A DNA stretch of 21,423 nucleotides, from assembly GCA_904501945.1 (NCBI GenBank), contig CAJGCU010000032.1, positions 1-21,423 on the forward strand. The letters run 5' to 3'. The notes below the pieces were generated by a model, which was not told the DNA's origin, did not search any database, and was given only the letters and a program-made list of their open reading frames with translations. Positions 1 through 6,399 of the stretch are shown piece by piece. Source of the DNA: an uncultured Bacteroidaceae bacterium. GTDB taxonomy: Bacteria; Bacteroidota; Bacteroidia; Bacteroidales; Bacteroidaceae. Within the stretch, counting starts at the first letter, position 1. Every line of letters starts with the position of its first letter. Position numbers and translations under genes: made by a program.

Positions 1-1
1 G

Positions 2-397
2 AAAGTCATCGAATATACCGATGGACAAGGCAACAAGAAAAAACGCAACATTTCTTTTCCAAGCGACTTATGGCCACTCACCCAATTCTTCTTTGTGGCT
101 CCTGCTGAGTTTGACAAGGAGAACGACAAATTCATTCGCAAGAACTGGAAGGAGAACACTGCTGACGAAATGCAGCAGATGATGACAGTGCTGGAAGGCA
201 TTGCCGACTGGAGCGCAGAAGGACAGAAAGCAATCATAGACCCATGGACAGAAACCACAGGCATCAAACCTTGGAATGCATGGCGTGTAGCACTGGTCGG
301 CACTGGACAGGGACCAGACATGTATGAACTGTCAGCTTTCTTAGGCAAAGACGAAGTCATCAAGCGCATGAAGTTCGCCATCGAGAAACTGGGATAA
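2..397 (+). CDS. gltX: Glutamyl-tRNA synthetase, C-terminal part (5' truncated)
   Basis: The reading frame is open from base 2 to the TAA at 395-397, giving 131 residues with no start in the window, so this is the 3' end of a longer gene. The visible part reads FPSDLWPLTQFFFVAP and later WNAWRVALVGTGQGPDMYEL, which matches the C-terminal helical anticodon-binding domain of class I glutamyl-tRNA synthetases (the usual pattern is LRxALTGxxxGPxLFEI near the end). The enzyme charges tRNA-Glu with glutamate in the cytoplasm. The catalytic HIGH and KMSKS motifs would lie upstream and cannot be checked. The Kdo transferase gene follows after 12 bp on the same strand, so the two are probably cotranscribed. 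A GTG at position 95 is in frame but internal and should not be taken as the start. Confidence 0.9.
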   Translation, partial: KVIEYTDGQGNKKKRNISFPSDLWPLTQFFFVAPAEFDKENDKFIRKNWKENTADEMQQMMTVLEGIADWSAEGQKAIIDPWTETTGIKPWNAWRVALVGTGQGPDMYELSAFLGKDEVIKRMKFAIEKLG

Positions 398-409
398 AAA
401 TTGCGACAC

Positions 410-1663
410 ATGATTTATACACTCGGCATATATCTCTACACATTCGCTGCCATCATCGCCTCCCTCTTTAGCAAAAAAATAAGAAAAAGAGTCTATGGCA
501 TCGGACAGACATTCATGCTACTGCACCGACACATCAAGCCAACAGACAGAGTAGTATGGTTCCATGCTGCTTCGCTCGGAGAATTTGAGCAGGGACGTCC
601 ACTCATGGAACGTCTGCGCGTAGAGCGTCCTGAATACAAAATACTGCTCACGTTCTTCTCGCCATCAGGCTATGAAGTGAGGAAAGACTACGAAGGTGCA
701 GACCTCGTGTGCTATATACCCTTCGACACCCCAGGAAACGTTTATTCGTTCATCCGTCTGGCACATCCAGAAATAGCCATTTTCATCAAATATGAATTTT
801 GGACAAACTTTCTCAAGGCACTGTGCAAACGAGGTACAAAAGTGTACAGCGTCAGTAGCATATTCCGTGCCGACCAGCATTTTTTCAAGTGGTATGGCTC
901 GCTCACACCCATCAGGCAATTCGACCACATGTTTGTACAGAATCAGCTCTCAAAGGACCTGCTTGCTGAACATGGCATCATGAACACAACAGTAGTGGGC
1001 GACACAAGACTTGACCGCGTCATCGCAATCAGAAACGCTGCTGCACCACTGTCGATAGTAGAACAATTTGCCGAAAACTCTCCCTGCTTCATTGCAGGCT
1101 CATCATGGGGACCCGACGAAGAAATCTACATTCCCTATTTTGCCCGGCACAAAGATTGGAGACTCATCATAGCCCCTCATGTCATCAGCGAAACCCACCT
1201 CAGAGAAATAGAGAAACTACTGGCTGAAAACGGATACAAGTCTGTGAGATACACCGAGTTGGAGAATAAGCCAGACATACTCTCCGCCCTAAAAAATGAC
1301 ACTGAAGAGAAAGGGCTTGCCCTGATTGTCAACTGCTTTGGGAAACTCTCATCCATCTACAGATACGGCAAGGTGGCACTCGTCGGAGGTGGCTTCGGAG
1401 TCGGCATTCACAACGTACCCGAAGCTGCGGTCTATGGCATACCTGTACTTTTCGGGCCCAACAACAAAAAGTTCCGTGAAGCACAAGCACTCAAGGCATG
1501 CGGAGGTTCTTTCGAGTATCAAGACGAACAGACCTTCGCCAGCATTATGGACAGATTTATTCATTCGCCCGAAGCACTCCAGCAGGCAGGACGCGCAGCA
1601 GGCAACTACATCAATAGTAATGCTGGAGCAACAGAAAAATGCTTTAACGACATTTTTAATTAA
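410..1663 (+). CDS. waaA: 3-deoxy-D-manno-octulosonic acid (Kdo) transferase
   Basis: This 417-residue protein is a GT30-family transferase that adds Kdo from CMP-Kdo to lipid A precursor on the cytoplasmic face of the inner membrane, in lipopolysaccharide core synthesis. Residues about 3-20 form one N-terminal hydrophobic anchor. WFHAASLGEFEQ (about 50-61) carries the conserved Glu that acts as catalytic base in the family, KYEFWTNF follows in the N-terminal Rossmann domain, and GGGFGVGIHNVPEAA with GIPVLFGPN mark the CMP-Kdo-binding C-terminal domain. The length is normal for the family (about 420). I chose the ATG at 410 over an in-frame TTG at 401 because the hydrophobic anchor begins there and it leaves a 12-bp gap after gltX. 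No promoter is apparent in the gap, so expression probably comes from the gltX transcript. Confidence 0.93.
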   Translation: MIYTLGIYLYTFAAIIASLFSKKIRKRVYGIGQTFMLLHRHIKPTDRVVWFHAASLGEFEQGRPLMERLRVERPEYKILLTFFSPSGYEVRKDYEGADLVCYIPFDTPGNVYSFIRLAHPEIAIFIKYEFWTNFLKALCKRGTKVYSVSSIFRADQHFFKWYGSLTPIRQFDHMFVQNQLSKDLLAEHGIMNTTVVGDTRLDRVIAIRNAAAPLSIVEQFAENSPCFIAGSSWGPDEEIYIPYFARHKDWRLIIAPHVISETHLREIEKLLAENGYKSVRYTELENKPDILSALKNDTEEKGLALIVNCFGKLSSIYRYGKVALVGGGFGVGIHNVPEAAVYGIPVLFGPNNKKFREAQALKACGGSFEYQDEQTFASIMDRFIHSPEALQQAGRAAGNYINSNAGATEKCFNDIFN

Positions 1664-1668
1664 AATGT

Positions 1669-1728
1669 ATCCATATTTACAGAAACAGGGACGAAGCATG
1701 CTTCGTCCCTGTTTCTGTAAATATGGAT
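1669..1728. repeat. 60-bp perfect palindrome between convergent genes
   Basis: Bases 1669-1698 are the exact reverse complement of 1699-1728, with the centre in GCATGC. The palindrome occupies 60 of the 66 bp between the waaA stop (1663) and the ATPase stop (1730 on the minus strand). On either transcript it would fold into a stem of about 28 bp with a minimal loop. No T-run follows on either side, so it is not a textbook intrinsic terminator, although it may end or stabilise both convergent transcripts. Confidence 0.95.
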
Positions 1729-1729
1729 G

Positions 1730-4330
1730 TCACGCTCTTCTAGAGAGAATTTGCCTCAACTGGAAATATAATTCGCGAATAATAACCACAGGAGAAGTAA
1801 TCAGCAGAATCCAGCACCATGTCTGCCATGAAAGAGGTTCTGTGCGGAACACTTCGCCGCCATACTGCACAGCTGCCACCGTCACGAAAAGAATGAAGAG
1901 CATGATGCCAGTAAACTTCCCGTTCTTTCCCAAACCATCAAACAACGACTTATTCTTGTCTATCACTCGTGCGTTAAACATATTCCACCAGTTCATAATC
2001 ATGTAAGCCGCAAAGAAAATAGTCAGATTCATCGTTGAGAAAAAAGACGAAAGCGCATCCACACCCCAGCCATCCACAGCATCCCGATTATTCATGCCCC
2101 ACAATACCGCCGTACACAGCAGCCAAACAAATACACCAAATCCGAACACTGCCTTCAGCAACGAACGGTTAATAATAAATTCCTCTCTGTCGCGAGGCTT
2201 GTCCCTAAGCACCTTCTCATCCGCAGGCTCCGAAGCCAAGGCAATAGCCGCCAGCGTGTCCATCACCAAATTAATCCACAAAAATTGAGTGACCGTAAAC
2301 GGCATCTCCACGCCCACCAATGGACCAAAAACCGCCACTAGACATGCCGACACATTGATAGACAGCTGAAGGAAAAGGAAATTCTTGATGTTCTTGAACA
2401 ATGAACGTCCCCACTTCACACCCGTCACTATAGAAGGGAAAGCATCATTCAGCAGCACAATGTCCGAAGCCTCCTTGGCCACCGATGTACCAGACCCCAT
2501 GGCAATGCCCACATCGGCATAGTTCAACGAAGGAGAGTCATTCACGCCATCGCCAGTCATAGCACACACATAGCGGCGAGCCTGTGCCCACTTCAAGATA
2601 GACAACTTGTTTTCAGGCGTGCAGCGCGCTATCACATTAGGCAGTTCACGCCCATTCTGCTTCGTACCCACCACCTCATCAAAATCCTTCGCCTCGATTG
2701 CCCAGATGTTCTGGAAACCAGCCTGACGAGCTATTTCCGTACCCGTTTTCAAGTTGTCACCAGTCATCATCACTACATCAATACCAGCCCCATAGCATTT
2801 CTCCACCGCCACAGGTACATCCGAGCGGACAGGGTCTTCAATATACCAAGTACCCACATACCTACCCTTCTCGACACATCCCTTCTCCTCAAGCATACGC
2901 TTAACGCTTTCATAATCTTCTCCCTCCAGCAAAGCTGCCGAAATAGCTCTGCGCCCACGAGCCTGCTGAGCAGACACACCATCCAGATAAGCATCATATC
3001 CAATCATGCGAGCAATCACCTCAGGCGCACCCTTCGCCACCATCCATTTTTCGCCAGTCTCTCGGTCTTGAACATAGCTCACCATATATTTATAGGAACT
3101 GGAAAAGGGAATGCAATCCAGAATCTGATAACGCAGACGCAGTTCCTCCGTCCTCTGTTGCCCCATCCTTTTGAGAATGGCGCATTCCGTCGGATTTCCT
3201 AGTACACGTCCTCCATCCGACCAGTTTGCAGCAGAGTTCAGCGCACCAATCACATCCAACATATCCCCATCCGTCCCCTGCACATCAGCATCGACCACCG
3301 TCATCACATTCTGCGTCAGCGTACCTGTCTTGTCCGTAAAGATAACATTCACAGCCCCAATCGTTTCGCAGGCATGCATCTTCTTGATGAGGTTATGCTC
3401 CTTCGCCATCGTCTTCATAGAAAAAGCCAAAGCCAAAGTAACCGACAGCGGAAGTCCCTCGGGTACAGCCACAATGATGACCACCACAGCACCCATCAAA
3501 AACTGTACCTCTAGAAGGAACGTCTCCCAAGTCCACACAAAAGGCTCATCGCCAAACGCAAAGTCCCAATGCACCAAATTCAGCACCACAAACATCAGGC
3601 CAGCTACCGTAAAAGCCGCCACATTAATTTTCTGGGCAAGTTCCTCCAGTTTCTCCTCCAGCGGAGTCTTGTTACCTGTCTCTTCCGAAGCCTGACGAGT
3701 AGTCTTGCCTATCTCTGTAGCATCACCAACCTTCACCACAACGCCCTCTCCCATACCCTGCTCAATCGTCGTTCCACGCAGCAGCAGATTAGGGGCAAAT
3801 CCAGACCCTTCATAAGGCACATCCATCGGATATTTAGATACCGCCACCGACTCACCCGTCATGCACGCCTCAGCCACCTTCATGTCCGTTGACCGAAACA
3901 GCACAATGTCAGCAGGAATCTCGTCGCCAGCCGAGAGAATCGCCACATCGCCCACAACCATCTGGTCTTTCGACACCTCCACCACAACGCCATCGCGCCT
4001 CACCTTCACCATCTCATAATCGCTATCCGACCTCATCGCGTCAAACTTCTTCTTCGCCGAATATTCCTGCCAGAATCCCACACCCGTAGCAATAAGCACC
4101 GCACAGACGATGCCGACAGACTCCGTAAAATCACCATTGATGAATCCAAACACCAGCGAGATGCTCGTTGCCACCAGCAGAATCACGATAATAGGGTCTT
4201 TGAACTTCTCCAGATAGAGCATCCACCATGACGTTTCCTTAGGTGGAGTAATCAAATTTAGTCCATACTTCTCACGGCTGTCCTGCACTTCTGACTCTGT
4301 CAGCCCATGAACATAAAAATCATTTTTCAT
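1730..4330 (-). CDS. Calcium-translocating P-type ATPase (PMCA-like)
   Basis: This 866-residue protein is a P2-type cation ATPase that uses ATP to export Ca2+ across the inner membrane. Motifs in order: actuator-domain TGES (158-161), M4 motif PEGLP (290-294), phosphorylation motif DKTGTLTQ (Asp333), nucleotide-domain KGAPE (433-437), TGDN (523-526) and the hinge GDGVND (593-598). The M6 sequence LWINLVMDTLAA gives Asn687 and Asp691. Together with Glu291 in M4 these resemble the single-site pattern of plasma-membrane Ca2+ ATPases. M5 has Asn659 but an Ala where SERCA has its second-site Glu. The length fits bacterial PMCA-type pumps, with no calmodulin-binding tail. It is monocistronic, convergent with waaA, and has its own promoter at 4375-4407. 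The specific cation is inferred from motifs. Confidence 0.9.
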   Translation of the reverse strand: MKNDFYVHGLTESEVQDSREKYGLNLITPPKETSWWMLYLEKFKDPIIVILLVATSISLVFGFINGDFTESVGIVCAVLIATGVGFWQEYSAKKKFDAMRSDSDYEMVKVRRDGVVVEVSKDQMVVGDVAILSAGDEIPADIVLFRSTDMKVAEACMTGESVAVSKYPMDVPYEGSGFAPNLLLRGTTIEQGMGEGVVVKVGDATEIGKTTRQASEETGNKTPLEEKLEELAQKINVAAFTVAGLMFVVLNLVHWDFAFGDEPFVWTWETFLLEVQFLMGAVVVIIVAVPEGLPLSVTLALAFSMKTMAKEHNLIKKMHACETIGAVNVIFTDKTGTLTQNVMTVVDADVQGTDGDMLDVIGALNSAANWSDGGRVLGNPTECAILKRMGQQRTEELRLRYQILDCIPFSSSYKYMVSYVQDRETGEKWMVAKGAPEVIARMIGYDAYLDGVSAQQARGRRAISAALLEGEDYESVKRMLEEKGCVEKGRYVGTWYIEDPVRSDVPVAVEKCYGAGIDVVMMTGDNLKTGTEIARQAGFQNIWAIEAKDFDEVVGTKQNGRELPNVIARCTPENKLSILKWAQARRYVCAMTGDGVNDSPSLNYADVGIAMGSGTSVAKEASDIVLLNDAFPSIVTGVKWGRSLFKNIKNFLFLQLSINVSACLVAVFGPLVGVEMPFTVTQFLWINLVMDTLAAIALASEPADEKVLRDKPRDREEFIINRSLLKAVFGFGVFVWLLCTAVLWGMNNRDAVDGWGVDALSSFFSTMNLTIFFAAYMIMNWWNMFNARVIDKNKSLFDGLGKNGKFTGIMLFILFVTVAAVQYGGEVFRTEPLSWQTWCWILLITSPVVIIRELYFQLRQILSRRA

Positions 4331-4348
4331 TCAACAAATCCAGCTTAA

Positions 4349-4371
4349 CCAATAACAAAACGGTTTATTGG
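4349..4371. repeat. Short inverted repeat in the ATPase leader
   Basis: CCAATAA (4349-4355) and TTATTGG (4365-4371) are perfect 7-bp arms around a 9-nt spacer. They lie between the predicted -7 box and the start codon of the calcium ATPase, so they would sit at the very start of its mRNA. This could be an operator or a leader hairpin, or chance in AT-rich DNA. Confidence 0.35.
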
Positions 4372-4374
4372 ATA

Positions 4375-4407
4375 CAAAGTTAAGAAAAATCCCAACGCAT
4401 CCACAAA
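4375..4407 (-). promoter_or_regulatory. Bacteroidetes-type promoter for the calcium ATPase
   Basis: Read on the minus strand, TTTG (4407-4404) is followed after 21 bp by TAACTTTG (4382-4375), matching the Bacteroidetes -33/-7 consensus TTTG / TAnnTTTG. Transcription would begin near 4368, giving a leader of about 40 nt. Confidence 0.65.
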
Positions 4408-4490
4408 AAAAAACACCCCACCAGCTTCCACCTGAGAAAAAAAGACAAAGGCGCACCGAAAGATACGGGAATTTGAAAAATAGAATGAAC

Positions 4491-4523
4491 AAAAAAAGGT
4501 TGTGCCTATTTTGACACAACCTT
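4491..4523 (-). terminator. Intrinsic terminator overlapping the DUF4380-like stop codon
   Basis: On the minus strand AAGGTTGTG and CACAACCTT (4515-4523 and 4496-4504) form a 9-bp stem around a 10-nt loop, followed by a run of seven T (4497-4491). The last codons and the TAG stop of the upstream gene lie inside the hairpin. Confidence 0.8.
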
Positions 4524-5396
4524 CTTAACCTTACGAACCAGAGCCTTTGAAGGTTTCACTGGCGCATCGTCAGGAAGCAGGTACCAACGCACACTCCAAT
4601 TCAGCGACTCACCAGGTTGCAACTCCGTATAAGCCCCCTGACTCTCCAGTTCAATGTAAGTCCTACCCCTGTTCACATAAATTTGGATTTCAGCCTCATC
4701 AGGAGCAGACATTCCTGCTTCCAAATCTTCGAACGTCTTAATAAGCAGCAACTTATCATTCTTATATGCCAGCCACCCTTTTCCATCCGCATTGATTTTA
4801 CGATTCTCTGCAGCCTCGTCAGAAAGATACCATGCTGCACCATATTTAGACGAGAAATCCATCAGATTCACAGGAGTAATCCCCTCCACTGGAGCATCAA
4901 AGAAGATAAGCCCTCCCTCGTTCAGTACACGAGTAATTTCCCATGGAGCCACCTTTCGAGGCATGTCACCCCTGTTCACAATAGAATAAGTTATAACAAA
5001 CGCATTGTCAGCCTCATCCATGGCAAACTCCTTTCGAATCTGATACTTCAAACGTTCCGACACCTGACTCGTCATAATCAGAGCGCCACCCCTTTCTTCA
5101 ACAGCATACGGCATCTTGTCATATTCCTGCACAGGAGGCCAGTTCCACTCCTTCTGCGGACTTGTCCAGAACGTGCTTCCAAACGTCTCACGCATTGTCA
5201 ACTGCGAGATAGACTCCAGTTCTCCATGCTTGAATGACAGAATCTTGCCACCCTTTCCAGCATCAATCACCATGGCCAGTTCGCCCATAGCCATTTCATA
5301 CTTAGATTCTCCCAGATTTCTCACAGACGCGTTTTGGGCAGACACGCTACAGCACCCCACAGCTGCCATAACCATTGCAAATACAAATTTTCTCAT
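4506..5396 (-). CDS. Exported DUF4380-like protein (mutarotase-like fold suspected)
   Basis: The ATG at 5396 starts a 296-residue protein with a clear signal peptide, MRKFVFAMVMAAVGCCSVSA, probably cleaved before Gln21. Two Cys at 15-16 leave a lipoprotein possible. An in-frame ATG 25 codons upstream would place charged and Trp-rich residues ahead of the signal and lies inside the preceding gene, so I rejected it. The body is a beta-rich single domain with stretches such as TSQVSERLKYQIRKEF, YSIVNRGDMPRKVAPWEITR and PGESLNWSVRWYLLP. This recalls DUF4380 proteins, which have a galactose-mutarotase-like sandwich. I recognise this from pattern only and the function is unknown. It is the last gene of a probable operon, starting 7 bp after the LOG-family gene and ending in its own terminator. 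It probably acts in the periplasm, perhaps on a carbohydrate. Confidence 0.7.
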   Translation of the reverse strand: MRKFVFAMVMAAVGCCSVSAQNASVRNLGESKYEMAMGELAMVIDAGKGGKILSFKHGELESISQLTMRETFGSTFWTSPQKEWNWPPVQEYDKMPYAVEERGGALIMTSQVSERLKYQIRKEFAMDEADNAFVITYSIVNRGDMPRKVAPWEITRVLNEGGLIFFDAPVEGITPVNLMDFSSKYGAAWYLSDEAAENRKINADGKGWLAYKNDKLLLIKTFEDLEAGMSAPDEAEIQIYVNRGRTYIELESQGAYTELQPGESLNWSVRWYLLPDDAPVKPSKALVRKVKKVVSK

Positions 5397-5403
5397 TTTT
5401 CTT

Positions 5404-6372
5404 TTATTTATTTTTTGTAATATTTTCCATACTAAACCGTTCCAGAACTTCCACCACCACTCCGATGTCATCCGTCAGTCCCAGCCGCAAATTCTTATAC
5501 TTTCCCCTCTCTTCCAAACTCTCCAGCAATGGATAAACAGGCATTTCCTCCGTCCAGAACCGACTGCCCAAGAAAATCATCGGGCTCGAAAAACCGAAAG
5601 ACAAATAATGATTCTGAACAGCGTCTTGAAAAATCTCCTGCATCGTTCCCGCACTGCCAGGCGTATAAACAATCCCACCGAAAGCCAACGTTAGAATGCT
5701 GTCCTCACGAATACTGTTTTCAAAGAACTTAGCAATATGCGTAGCAAAAGGCGTAGAAGGCTCATGGCCATACAGCCAAGTAGGAATGCCTAAACTGACA
5801 TATTTTTGTTGAGGATATTTCTGCATGACACGGAAAGCCGTAGAGAGCCATCTCTCATCATGAAACGAAGGCGCAGACTGCAAAACAGCTAGAGCTGCAT
5901 CCATTTCCTCGTCCGTTCGTCCCGCCATCCAAGCCCCCAGATGAGTAGCCTCCATAGCACCCGGTCCTCCACCGCTAATCATGTAAAAGTTCCTTTCCGT
6001 CAGACGCTTGCTAAGAAAAGCGACCTTACGAAACATATCATCCGTCCTCAGCAAAGCATGACCACCCATAATGCCTATACAACGAAAGTTGTCATAGCGA
6101 GCCATAAAATCACGAATGCCCACATGAATACGGTAATCATGCAGCGTCCTTGCCAGTTGTTCCTTCATGTTGCCAGTTTGCTTACCCTCCAACAAAAAGT
6201 GCTGATACACATGCTGGTCATAACATTCTTCATAACTTTGCGGGCATTCAGGTTCATACCCATGATAAAGCTGAGCAGCCGAATACAAACCTCCGACCGT
6301 TACGTCAAACGGCACTGATTTCAGATGCGCCACAACACCTTCTATTTCCTGCAAGTTATTATTCGTAATCAT
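5404..6372 (-). CDS. LOG-family Rossmann-fold nucleotide hydrolase
   Basis: This 322-residue cytoplasmic protein has the two hallmarks of the LOG/lysine-decarboxylase-like superfamily, which hydrolyses the N-glycosidic bond of nucleoside 5'-monophosphates. They are GGGPGAMEA (134-142) and PGSAGTMQE (238-246), the latter a variant of PGGxGTxxE in which the second Gly is Ser. MGGHALLR (102-109) opens the nucleotide-binding fold. It is longer than small plant LOG enzymes (about 200) and shorter than PpnN (about 450). The first 90 residues are an extra N-terminal segment that I do not recognise. It lies 27 bp downstream of the phosphoesterase gene and 7 bp upstream of the DUF4380-like gene, so the three are probably cotranscribed. 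The substrate is not known. A role in nucleotide recycling is inferred from the family. Confidence 0.82.
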   Translation of the reverse strand: MITNNNLQEIEGVVAHLKSVPFDVTVGGLYSAAQLYHGYEPECPQSYEECYDQHVYQHFLLEGKQTGNMKEQLARTLHDYRIHVGIRDFMARYDNFRCIGIMGGHALLRTDDMFRKVAFLSKRLTERNFYMISGGGPGAMEATHLGAWMAGRTDEEMDAALAVLQSAPSFHDERWLSTAFRVMQKYPQQKYVSLGIPTWLYGHEPSTPFATHIAKFFENSIREDSILTLAFGGIVYTPGSAGTMQEIFQDAVQNHYLSFGFSSPMIFLGSRFWTEEMPVYPLLESLEERGKYKNLRLGLTDDIGVVVEVLERFSMENITKNK

Positions 6373-6399
6373 TTGATAGTCAAATCAAGGAATCATAAA

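Noticed and set aside
401..409. TTG start for waaA three codons upstream
   Set aside because: The ATG at 410 fits the hydrophobic anchor and normal family length. The TTG only adds three residues and lies closer to the gltX stop.
1326..2006. 226-codon open frame on the plus strand across the waaA/ATPase junction
   Set aside because: It runs out of frame through two well-supported genes and the palindrome, and has no recognisable protein pattern.
4617..5237. 206-codon open frame on the plus strand opposite the DUF4380-like gene
   Set aside because: Composition rich in His, Ser and Ile with no signal, motif or promoter; a shadow of the minus-strand gene.
5397..5471. Upstream ATG extending the DUF4380-like protein by 25 residues
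   Set aside because: It lies within the preceding LOG gene and would put a Trp/Lys-rich stretch before an otherwise standard signal peptide.
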